A program made the position numbers and the translations under genes. From Bacteroidaceae bacterium (GTDB taxonomy: Bacteria; Bacteroidota; Bacteroidia; Bacteroidales; Bacteroidaceae), in contig JAFZSA010000019.1 of NCBI GenBank assembly GCA_017619585.1, positions 1 through 30,151 on the forward strand: a stretch of DNA of 30,151 bases. The letters run 5' to 3'. Under the pieces are notes generated by a model that made no database searches, had not been told where the DNA came from, and worked only from the letters and a program-made list of their open reading frames with translations. Position 1 is the first letter of the stretch; every line of letters starts with the position of its first letter. Positions 1-6,736 of the stretch are shown here, one piece after another.

Positions 1-136
1 ATAATTCATAATTCATAATTTGCACTCCACAGGGGCCAGGTTTTGCAACCTTGTTCTAATATTAGTACTTCTATTTTGGCTTAGCGAGCCTTGTATGAAT
101 AAGAACGATGTCTTATGAGGGATTAATATTTAGTTT

Positions 137-218
137 AATTCATAATTCACAATTCATAATTCATAATTCACAATTCATAATTCACAATTCATAATTCATA
201 ATTCACAATTCATAATTA
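137..218. repeat. heptamer array (ATTCATA / ATTCACA)
   Basis: About 11 to 12 head-to-tail copies of a 7-bp unit, ATTCATA alternating irregularly with ATTCACA. The same family recurs at 1-20, 9757-9858, 11605-11638, 12001-12034, 24983-25008 and 30117-30151. Both strands carry stop triplets (TAA on one, TGA on the other) and the period is not a multiple of three, so an array of three or more units closes every reading frame. Confidence 0.9.
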
Positions 219-219
219 T

Positions 220-253
220 TCCCTCCCCCAAAGGGGGGGAGCTGGAGGGGGCT
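220..253. repeat. GC-rich palindromic element directly after the subunit I stop codon
   Basis: CTCCCCC (223-229) and GGGGGAG (235-241) form a short stem, followed by an arm reading GGAGGGGGC. It abuts the TAA stop of subunit I and is related to the two-hairpin elements found inside the polysaccharide genes at 4415-4542 and elsewhere. It could slow or end transcription between subunits I and K, but there is no clean U-tract. Confidence 0.7.
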
Positions 254-2119
254 TTAAATCTGCTTGAACGGAGTGTACTCCTTGCCACCACCCTCGAAGT
301 CGGCATTCTTGAAGAACTCTACGAAGGTAAGACGCATGGGGTGCACGAATGCACTGATCATGCTCAGAGCGAAGGTGATACCATGTCCGAACAGAAGGAT
401 AATCACCATAGGCAGCCAACGGACGAACCAAGGCATGCTGCTGGTCATATCATAAGCCAGTGAATTGAATACGCCACCCAGCACGCCACCTGTCAAGCCA
501 AGGGCAAACAGACGGATGTAACTGAGCAGGTCGCCCAACAAACCAGTGGCCATACCGTAAGTAGCCCATACACCACCGCCAATGTTCAACAGCGGACCAG
601 TGATAGGATTCTTGTAGGCAGAAGGATTGTTGTAAAGGAAGATACCAATGGTGCTGATACCGATAATGCCCAACAGTACATATTGTGCCACCTCGGAAAG
701 GGCTACTCCACATGCAGGCATACCATACAATGCAATAGCTGACAGAAGAACTACCACCCAACTGAAGGTTCCGATGGCATAACCAAAGCCGTAGTTCTTC
801 CAGGCCTTACAACCTTTCAGTACCATACCTAACAGTACCTGAACAAAACCGATGATAACAGAGATGACCATCATGGGTGAATAGCCAAAGATCTTGCCTA
901 CGCCATTGTCATTCAGGAAATAAGGTTTAACGGGAGCCAACACAGCCCAATCCTGTTTGGTAAGGTCAATACCGAAGACTGTACCGGTAAGTAAACCGCA
1001 AATAATGGTCATAAGACCCAGCCATATACCCAGTCTGCCATAGCTCTTAGTATCCTCAGAGCCCTTCAGTGCCAGGAAAAGGCCGCCCAGGAAGACCAGC
1101 AGACCGTATCCGCCGTCGCCTAAACACAAGCCAAAGAACAGCATGAAGAAGGGAGCGAAGAACAGCGATGGATCTATATCATGGTAATTGGGCAGCGAAT
1201 ACATACGAAGAATGGGCTCGAAAAGACGTGTGTACCCATCATTAGTAATCTGAACAGGTACATCATCCTCGTAAGCAGGATCTTCCATCTCGTAATAAAT
1301 CTTGTCCTTCTCGAGGTATTCTACCAAAGCCTCAGTCTTGTCGGCACGTACCCATCCAATCATCAGGCGGAGCACATCGCCAGCCACACGCTCATCACTG
1401 AGATGAACCTTGCTAAGGGAGATGTCATTCTGCACCTTGACAAGTCCAGTTTCCAGCACCTCACGCACATTGGCATTGATGTACAACAGCTCGGCACGTA
1501 CAGCATCCAGTTTTTCCTCCTCAGCTTTACGCTCTGCAATATAACCACTCAGGGTACCATCGGGAAGGAAGATCTCTTCAGCCTGAATATCAGGTGTCGC
1601 CTCGCTGAAGGTGATGAAGTAGATACTTTTGTTCTGCTCGCTGATAGGTGTAGCGAAATAGGTCTCCGCCCACTCGTTCTTGAAGAACTTGCTGCTGCAA
1701 CGATAGAAATGAATCTGCTGTGCACTGGCATCAGAGAGATTCTTGACACTGGCAGGGTCGAAATCACCCCAAGGCTCCAGCATATTGATATCCTTCTGCA
1801 ATGCATCTATATTGTGAAGCAGGTTCAACTCCTCTGCCTGCAAATCCTCTATGTGCTTCAATAAAGTTTCTGCAGAGTTACTTTCATCCATTGCCTCAGG
1901 CACCTTCATGCCATCATAGGTCTTGGTATAGATATCCAGAGCCTGAAGGGCTGCCTTGTAACGCTGTTCCAATGACATACCGTCTTGCAACTCCTGACTG
2001 GTAGCACCCTTCTGCAACTGCTGGATGTGCACCACGCCCAACTCACGCAGAGAGGCAATGAAAGAATCATATTCCTTGTCTGTCACCAAGAAGGTGAGCT
2101 TTTTCATTTTCTCGATCAT
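254..2119 (-). CDS. atpI: V-type ATP synthase/ATPase subunit I (a subunit)
   Basis: Membrane stator subunit that carries the ion half-channels next to the proteolipid ring. Length (621 residues) is normal for the family. The first roughly 300 residues are soluble, charged and coiled-coil-like; the rest holds seven or eight hydrophobic segments. The family signature LLSYIRLFALGL is present with the essential arginine at R536. The start at 2119 is supported by AGGAGG seven bases upstream, one of the few clear Shine-Dalgarno sequences in the window. It overlaps the stop of subunit D (ATGA), so the two are translationally coupled. The coupled ion (H+ or Na+) cannot be read from the sequence; subunit K would be needed. 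In this symbol I denotes the V-type a subunit, not F-type AtpI. Confidence 0.95.
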   Translation of the reverse strand: MIEKMKKLTFLVTDKEYDSFIASLRELGVVHIQQLQKGATSQELQDGMSLEQRYKAALQALDIYTKTYDGMKVPEAMDESNSAETLLKHIEDLQAEELNLLHNIDALQKDINMLEPWGDFDPASVKNLSDASAQQIHFYRCSSKFFKNEWAETYFATPISEQNKSIYFITFSEATPDIQAEEIFLPDGTLSGYIAERKAEEEKLDAVRAELLYINANVREVLETGLVKVQNDISLSKVHLSDERVAGDVLRLMIGWVRADKTEALVEYLEKDKIYYEMEDPAYEDDVPVQITNDGYTRLFEPILRMYSLPNYHDIDPSLFFAPFFMLFFGLCLGDGGYGLLVFLGGLFLALKGSEDTKSYGRLGIWLGLMTIICGLLTGTVFGIDLTKQDWAVLAPVKPYFLNDNGVGKIFGYSPMMVISVIIGFVQVLLGMVLKGCKAWKNYGFGYAIGTFSWVVVLLSAIALYGMPACGVALSEVAQYVLLGIIGISTIGIFLYNNPSAYKNPITGPLLNIGGGVWATYGMATGLLGDLLSYIRLFALGLTGGVLGGVFNSLAYDMTSSMPWFVRWLPMVIILLFGHGITFALSMISAFVHPMRLTFVEFFKNADFEGGGKEYTPFKQI

Positions 2120-2736
2120 ATGGCTACCTCCTTTTCTTCTTCAACACGACGTTTTTCCTGCAGCGACTTCAGAATCTTCTGTGATGACTTAGAGAGGTTC
2201 TCCTCGTCTTCCATGAAACGCTTAATCTTACGGACAGCCTCCTGGAAACCGGGAATCTGAACTTTCTCAAACAGGTTCACCTTCTGAGTAGTCTTCTTAC
2301 GGGCATGCTCCAGCAGATGAAGCTTTGCAAACACGAACTCACGTTCTACTGCCGTCTTGGCCAAGCCCTGCAGGAGGTTGATGCCATCAAAATACCATTT
2401 GGGAGCACTGAAAAGACCGAAGGGGCGAACCTCCAACTCAATATTGTCAAGAACAGGGACACGCACACCGGCTACCTTCTTGACACTCAACTTCACATCC
2501 TTCAAGCTTACCAAAGAAGTATCGAACTCGCCCCACAAAGCATACATACGCTCATAACCGGCTATCTGACTTTGCAGTTGGCGCTCCAGTTCATCAGCCT
2601 CCTCCTTGCATTTCTTCACCTCAAGACGCAATGCCGTCTCCTTGCTCTTGATAATGGGCAAAGTACGCTGGCGCATCTTCAGGTTCTTCTCTATCTGCTG
2701 AAGAGAGGTCTTATTGTATTGAAACTTTATTGCCAT
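2116..2736 (-). CDS. atpD: V-type ATP synthase/ATPase subunit D (central stalk)
   Basis: Rotor shaft subunit that joins the A3B3 catalytic head to the membrane ring. The 206 residues begin with the usual helical segment (FQYNKTSLQQIEKNLKMRQR), continue with a long charged helix, and end in a second helix plus a Lys/Glu-rich tail, as expected for the antiparallel coiled coil of this family. Normally it follows subunit B directly. Here B ends 5.7 kb away at 8427 and an opposite-strand polysaccharide block lies between, so this gene must be read from a new or displaced promoter; a candidate is at 2776-2807. It overlaps the start of subunit I by four bases. Confidence 0.93.
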   Translation of the reverse strand: MAIKFQYNKTSLQQIEKNLKMRQRTLPIIKSKETALRLEVKKCKEEADELERQLQSQIAGYERMYALWGEFDTSLVSLKDVKLSVKKVAGVRVPVLDNIELEVRPFGLFSAPKWYFDGINLLQGLAKTAVEREFVFAKLHLLEHARKKTTQKVNLFEKVQIPGFQEAVRKIKRFMEDEENLSKSSQKILKSLQEKRRVEEEKEVAI

Positions 2737-2775
2737 TAAATCTTGGAGTTAAACTCGTTTTCTCAAATATGGCCA

Positions 2776-2807
2776 CAAAATTAAAAAAACTTCACATAAT
2801 TTCCAAA
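2776..2807 (-). promoter_or_regulatory. candidate Bacteroidetes promoter for atpD-atpI
   Basis: On the minus strand TAATTTTG (2783 down to 2776) is an exact TAnnTTTG -7 box, and a TTTGG-like -33 element lies about 20 bases upstream (2803-2807). Transcription would begin near 2770 and leave a leader of about 34 bases. It is well placed to drive the detached D-I(-K) half of the V-ATPase operon. Confidence 0.55.
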
Positions 2808-2878
2808 AAAAAGGAGCAATCATACCGAGAAAAAGAGATTTCAAGAAAGCATATACATGGTTTTATGTAAAAAGTCAG

Positions 2879-2886
2879 TACATTTG
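2879..2886 (+). promoter_or_regulatory. candidate -7 box immediately before the flippase gene
   Basis: TACATTTG matches TAnnTTTG exactly and ends four bases before the ATG at 2891. If used, the transcript would begin at or next to the start codon (leaderless). No convincing -33 element is visible. The same box-to-ATG spacing recurs at 27050-27057 and 27100-27107. Confidence 0.45.
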
Positions 2887-2890
2887 TACC

Positions 2891-4483
2891 ATGATGAATG
2901 AAGATTCACTAAAAGAGCGCACGGCAAAAGGGCTTATCTGGGGAGGACTTTCCAACGGGCTGATGCAACTGATAGGCGCTCTGTTTGGAATGGTCTTGCT
3001 GCGTTACCTGACCCCTGACGACCAAGGAAAGGTGGCCATGCTGTACATCTTCTCTGCCTTGGCCAGCGCCTTGCAGGAGAGTGGATTCATTGCTGCCCTT
3101 TGCAACCGGAAGGAGCCAACGCACGAAGAGTACAATGCCGTTTTCTGGTTCAACCTTTTGGTCAGTGCCACCCTCTACATTATACTTTGGTTCTGCGCCC
3201 CGCTTATCGCAGATTTCTATCATGATCAAGACCTCATCTCACTGGCACGAGTACTCTTCCTGGGTTTCCTTTTCTCTGGTCTTGGTACCGTACAAAGAGC
3301 CTACCTGTTTGGACATCTGATGGTTAGACAGAACAGCATCTGCTCGCTGACAGCCATGCTGCTTTCCGGTATTGTGGGTGTGACCATGGCTATTAAAGGA
3401 TTCGCCTATTGGGCCATTGTGACGCAGGCCGTTTGCTTTGTATTCGTCACCCAAGTCATGGCATGGTTCTTCTCGCCTTGGCGACCGACAGTCCCGAGAA
3501 TTCAAAATTCAAAAGTCAAAAGTCAAAATGACTCTCTCCCTCGGGCGACTGGAGAGCGTTGCTCACTTTTCACTCTTCACTCTTCATTCTTCACTTTCCT
3601 TGAGCCGGCATGGAAGATGTTCGGGTTTAGCAGCAAGCTAATGCTGACGAATATTGTGAACATCTGCAACCTGCATGCTTTCTCCGTCCTATTGGGCAGA
3701 TTCTTCGGTGAACATACTGCCGGCATCTATTCAACAGCACGCAGATGGGACGACATGGCATCGAATACCATCAACAGCATGGTATCCGGGGTGGCACAAC
3801 CCACTCTGGCTCAGGTAAGAGAGGATATCGGGCGGTATCGTCAGGTGTTCCGCAAAATGATGCGCTTTGTCTGCTTTGTTACATTCCCCGCTATGTTCGG
3901 CCTGGCTATCATAGCGAAAGACTTCATTGTACTGGTGGGTAAGGAAAAGTGGGCCGAATGCGGTATCATGCTGGCCATTCTATGCATACACGGTGCCGTG
4001 GTACCCATTACAACATTGTATAGCAACCTGACCATCAGTCGCGGTAAAAGTGGCGTGAACATGTTTTGCACCATCGCACAGTGTTTGGCTGTGTGGGCGG
4101 GACTGCTGCTGCTTTACCCAAAGGGACTGATGCCGATGGTTATATATTTTATTTCCCTGAACATTGCATGGTTAGGCATCTGGCAGTGGTGGGCAAAACG
4201 ACTGGTAGGTCTGCGCTGGCGAGAGGCACTGAAGGACATTCTGCCCTTCCTGTTCTTTACCTTGATAGTTCATGGATTTACATGGTGGGCAACTAACGAT
4301 ATATCTACCCTATGGATAAGAATGGTGTGCCGAATTATCATGGCAGGTGTGCTCTATGCCGGCATCATGTGGGTAAGTGGAGCCAAGATAATGAGGGAAA
4401 CGGTAGAGTATTTAGCCCCCTCCAACTCCCCCATTGGGGGAGGGAAGAAATCCCATAAAAACAATCCAGATTCACAAGAATGA
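2891..4483 (+). CDS. polysaccharide flippase, WzxC/MOP family, with an in-frame repeat insert
   Basis: Predicted inner-membrane exporter of lipid-linked sugar repeat units. The protein (530 residues) begins with the family-typical LKERTAKGLIWGGLSN and has about 12 hydrophobic segments, with the mid-protein pattern WKMFGFSSKLMLTN seen in Bacteroidetes WzxC-like flippases. Between W197-R-P and W241, about 35 residues (203-237) are encoded by tandem heptamers and a palindrome rather than by a recognisable protein segment. The last roughly 20 residues come from the palindromic element at 4415-4542. Both additions fall in a cytoplasmic or linker position and at the tail, so the protein may still work. 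Its stop overlaps the next start (ATGA). It heads a three-gene plus-strand block that splits the V-ATPase operon. Confidence 0.85.
   Translation: MMNEDSLKERTAKGLIWGGLSNGLMQLIGALFGMVLLRYLTPDDQGKVAMLYIFSALASALQESGFIAALCNRKEPTHEEYNAVFWFNLLVSATLYIILWFCAPLIADFYHDQDLISLARVLFLGFLFSGLGTVQRAYLFGHLMVRQNSICSLTAMLLSGIVGVTMAIKGFAYWAIVTQAVCFVFVTQVMAWFFSPWRPTVPRIQNSKVKSQNDSLPRATGERCSLFTLHSSFFTFLEPAWKMFGFSSKLMLTNIVNICNLHAFSVLLGRFFGEHTAGIYSTARRWDDMASNTINSMVSGVAQPTLAQVREDIGRYRQVFRKMMRFVCFVTFPAMFGLAIIAKDFIVLVGKEKWAECGIMLAILCIHGAVVPITTLYSNLTISRGKSGVNMFCTIAQCLAVWAGLLLLYPKGLMPMVIYFISLNIAWLGIWQWWAKRLVGLRWREALKDILPFLFFTLIVHGFTWWATNDISTLWIRMVCRIIMAGVLYAGIMWVSGAKIMRETVEYLAPSNSPIGGGKKSHKNNPDSQE
3498..3600 (+). repeat. 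in-frame heptamer arrays plus palindrome inside the flippase gene
   Basis: Copies of TTCAAAA and GTCAAAA (about 3500-3530), then a short palindrome (CTCTCC...GGAGAG, near 3533-3555), then copies of CTCTTCA, TTCTTCA and related units (about 3566-3600). The second array is the reverse complement of the GTGAAGA-type array at 6615-6655. All are in the orientation that contains no stop triplet, so they are read through as residues 203-237 of the flippase. Confidence 0.85.
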
Positions 4484-4542
4484 ATATGGCAACAACATCT
4501 GAAAAAGGACTCCTCACCCAAAGGGGGAGGAAGGGAGGGGGC
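4415..4542. repeat. two-hairpin palindromic element spanning a gene junction
   Basis: The ends are a perfect 9-bp inverted repeat, GCCCCCTCC (4415-4423) and GGAGGGGGC (4534-4542). Inside are two GC-rich stems, one around CTCCCCCATTGGGGGAG and one around CTCCTCACCCAAAGGGGGAG, separated by an A-rich spacer. The spacer contains both the flippase stop and the next gene's start (ATGA at 4480-4483). The element encodes the flippase tail and the first 21 residues of the fusion protein. Confidence 0.85.
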
Positions 4543-6621
4543 CGAAACCACGCCTTTGACCTTCTTTGCGGATTGTGCATCCTACGAATGGTAACGCTGC
4601 ATGTGGTATGTCAGACTGCGTTGAGACAAGCCGACTGGTGGAAGCTGATTATGGAATGGAGCTTCTTCCTGATGAGTTTCTTTTTCTTTAAGGCCGGATA
4701 CTTCAACAAGGGCGTGCAGGGCAATTCACGTGCTTACTGTTGGGACAAGTTCCGCCGTCTGATGATTCCCTACTTCTCATGGGCTGCTATCAGTGCCGGT
4801 GTGTGCCTGTTCTTTATGCTGACCTTCCCGGGCCGTTTCCCCGGCACAGAAGAGTCCTTCCACAGCTTCAGGATTCTGGCTGGAGGATTCACCTGGGGCA
4901 ACAGTCCACTATGGTTCCTACCCTGCTTTTTTACTTCCTATATTATAGTTCATTTTATAGAAAAGGTGCGACACCTGCATCTGATTATCATCCTGTTTCC
5001 ATTGCTCAGCTACTGGCTTTATAAACAAGGCAATCCGCTGTATTTTATGATGAACAATGTGTTCTGCGGAGCCTTCTTCTTTTACTTGGGAAAACTGTGG
5101 CATAAGGCGCTGGACTGGACGGGGGACAGGAAGGGACTCTTCCTGAGCATCGTGCTGGTTATTGCATTCGTATGCATGAACATCTACCTGCATGGCGAGT
5201 ACGAAATGCGAACGAATGCCTTTGTGGGACCCTTCTGGTGTGTGATGCTCAATACGATGCTGGCACTGACAGGACTGTCCGGCATTCTGTTGACCACACA
5301 TATCAGACGCATTCCCGGTGTCTGCTACATCGGCGAACACAGTATGGTGTATTACATAGGCCACTATCCCCTGATTATGTGTTACGTCTACATCTCCATG
5401 CTTCTGGGCCACAACATCAAGAAGAGTGTGCCCGACATGCTGGTCATGACCGTTCTGGTTTTCATCATCTGTACGATATTGGTTCCGTTCATAGAAAGGG
5501 TGTTCTGGCTGAGTGGAAAGACCCTCACCCCAAACCCCTCCCCCTCTAAGAGGAGGGGCTTACAAGAAAATAACCTCCCCATAGAGGGGGAGGTCGGGAG
5601 AGGGTCTATCTATTTCTACCACACTCAAGATACAGTACGAATCGTAAGGGAATGGAAGGAAGGGAAGTTCCCCGCCCATTTCCTGTATGGAGCGTTACAG
5701 CTGGAGAAATATGGCTTTAATGTTATCTGGCACGACCAGATTCATATCTACAAAAGGGTACAGGACACACTGAAGGCAACATGGAAGATTCTGACCTGCC
5801 GACAACACTACGACGTGCTGTATGCCACACATACACGGGGCATTGAGCCCATTATCCTACTACATGCCATTGGCCTGTACCGCAAGAAGATTGTTGTATG
5901 GCATCACCAGCCCATCGTAAAGGCGAAGAACTGGATGCGCGAGGCTTTGGCCCGTCTCTTCTACCAGGGCATGGACCACATGATATTCTTTTCGGAAAAG
6001 CTGATACAAGATAGCTTACTATCGAAAAAGGCCGACCCATCCCGCATGAGTATGGTGCACTGGGGTGCCGACCTGGCATTCTATGATAGTCTCCCCCAAC
6101 CCCTCCAAAGGAAGGGTTTTATTTCAACAGGAAAGGAAATGAGTGATTTCCGTACACTGATTGATGCCTTTAACAACACCGGTCTGCCACTGACACTATA
6201 TGCGCAGAAACAGCAAGAAGGCTTGTTTGCGAATATAAAAAGGGAGGAAAACATAGACTTGCACTTTGGCGAACGCCTGATGCCCTATGAGTTATCGCTA
6301 TTGGTGGCACAGAGTTGTTGTGTCTGCATCTGCTGTCAACCCAGCAACTATACCGTTGGACTGACCACCGTAGTAGAGGCTATGGCATTAGGCATACCTA
6401 TCCTCTGCACCCGCAATCCGCAGATGCCAATGGACCTGGAGGCAGAAGGATGCGGCATCTATCTGGAACCATATGATACAGCCGGTTGGGAACGAGCTAT
6501 CCGATACATTGCCGATCATCCCGAGGAGGCCAAGGAGATGGGGCGTAAAGGTCGCCTCTTAGCAGAGAAATATTATAATGTAGAGCAGTGCGGCAAGGAA
6601 GTAGCCCAGCTTTTAAAGTGA
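4480..6621 (+). CDS. fused membrane acyltransferase (acyltransferase 3) and GT4 glycosyltransferase
   Basis: Residues 22-346 are a multi-pass acyltransferase-3 domain (O-acyl transfer to surface glycans) with RNHAFDLLCGLCILRM and the probable catalytic H41, closely similar along its whole length to the 25026-26027 and 26017-27045 products. Residues about 377-713 are a separate GT4-type glycosyltransferase beginning IYFYHTQDTVRIV, with the nucleotide-sugar motif around E633 (TTVVEAMALGIP). The linker 347-376 is encoded by a two-hairpin element (5519-5607). Residues 1-21 come from the element at 4415-4542, replacing the MK-E/D that starts the paralogues. A small hairpin adds SLPQPLQRKGF near residue 538. 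Fusion of the two activities is unusual and looks repeat-driven. The GT half would be cytoplasmic, attached to the acyltransferase C-terminus. Whether the fusion is stable or cleaved is unknown. Confidence 0.85.
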   Translation: MNMATTSEKGLLTQRGRKGGGRNHAFDLLCGLCILRMVTLHVVCQTALRQADWWKLIMEWSFFLMSFFFFKAGYFNKGVQGNSRAYCWDKFRRLMIPYFSWAAISAGVCLFFMLTFPGRFPGTEESFHSFRILAGGFTWGNSPLWFLPCFFTSYIIVHFIEKVRHLHLIIILFPLLSYWLYKQGNPLYFMMNNVFCGAFFFYLGKLWHKALDWTGDRKGLFLSIVLVIAFVCMNIYLHGEYEMRTNAFVGPFWCVMLNTMLALTGLSGILLTTHIRRIPGVCYIGEHSMVYYIGHYPLIMCYVYISMLLGHNIKKSVPDMLVMTVLVFIICTILVPFIERVFWLSGKTLTPNPSPSKRRGLQENNLPIEGEVGRGSIYFYHTQDTVRIVREWKEGKFPAHFLYGALQLEKYGFNVIWHDQIHIYKRVQDTLKATWKILTCRQHYDVLYATHTRGIEPIILLHAIGLYRKKIVVWHHQPIVKAKNWMREALARLFYQGMDHMIFFSEKLIQDSLLSKKADPSRMSMVHWGADLAFYDSLPQPLQRKGFISTGKEMSDFRTLIDAFNNTGLPLTLYAQKQQEGLFANIKREENIDLHFGERLMPYELSLLVAQSCCVCICCQPSNYTVGLTTVVEAMALGIPILCTRNPQMPMDLEAEGCGIYLEPYDTAGWERAIRYIADHPEEAKEMGRKGRLLAEKYYNVEQCGKEVAQLLK
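5519..5607 (+). repeat. two-hairpin element forming the acyltransferase-glycosyltransferase linker
   Basis: 89 bp bounded by AGACCCTC and GAGGGTCT, an 8-bp perfect inverted repeat. Stem 1 is around CCCCTCCCCCTCT/AGAGGAGGGG, stem 2 around ACCTCCCC/GGGGGAGGT, with an A-rich spacer between. It enters the reading frame as AAG ACC, the same phase as the elements at 7164-7259 and 28879-28955, and is stop-free in that frame. Confidence 0.9.
6098..6118 (+). repeat. single-hairpin remnant inside the GT4 domain
   Basis: AACCCCTCC (6098-6106), loop AAA, GGAAGGGTT (6110-6118), preceded by CTCCCCC. It resembles one half of the two-hairpin elements and encodes about ten residues (SLPQPLQRKGF) just before the conserved FISTGKEM stretch of the glycosyltransferase. 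Confidence 0.65.
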
Positions 6622-6655
6622 AGAGTGAAGAGTGAAGAATGAAAAGTGAAGAATG
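6615..6655 (+). repeat. heptamer array (GTGAAGA / ATGAAAA)
   Basis: About five tandem 7-bp units of GTGAAGA type. The TGA stop of the preceding gene lies in the first unit (AAGTGAAG), so the array begins exactly where translation ends. On this strand every unit carries TGA, giving stops in all three frames. Confidence 0.9.
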
Positions 6656-6720
6656 GGGCGCCAAATAAGATTGGCGTAATAACGATATAACGAAATAACG
6701 TAATAACGAAGGCGCCCATC
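6652..6720 (+). repeat. octamer array enclosed by an inverted repeat
   Basis: Four tandem 8-bp units of TAACGAAA type (about 6678-6711) lie between GATGGGGCGCC-like (about 6653-6662) and GGCGCCCATC (6711-6720) arms, so the region can fold into a stem with the array in the loop. It fills the gap before the acyltransferase gene at 6737. Each unit holds TAA, and an 8-bp period again closes all frames. Confidence 0.75.
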
Positions 6721-6736
6721 GAGATAACGAGAAATT

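Larger units (their letters stand above)
1..253. other. gene-free stretch downstream of V-ATPase subunit I
   Basis: No gene is supported here. Positions 1-20 and about 137-218 are tandem ATTCATA-type heptamer arrays, 220-253 is a GC-rich palindrome, and 21-136 is unique AT-rich sequence in which I see only short hairpin potential. In related V-ATPase operons the proteolipid gene (subunit K) follows subunit I, so it would be expected just beyond the left edge of the window; nothing of it is visible here. Confidence 0.7.

Noticed and set aside
137..218. Possible CRISPR array
   Set aside because: The repeats are 7 bp, head to tail, with no unique spacers, and no cas gene is present.
1181..1864. 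227-codon plus-strand frame inside subunit I
   Set aside because: It lies wholly opposite a clear V-ATPase gene, has no recognisable motif, and follows from the codon use of the real gene.
4480..6621. Sequencing frameshift as the cause of the acyltransferase-glycosyltransferase fusion
   Set aside because: The two domains are joined by an intact, well-formed repeat element whose sisters occur in-frame in two other genes, so a base error is not needed to explain it.
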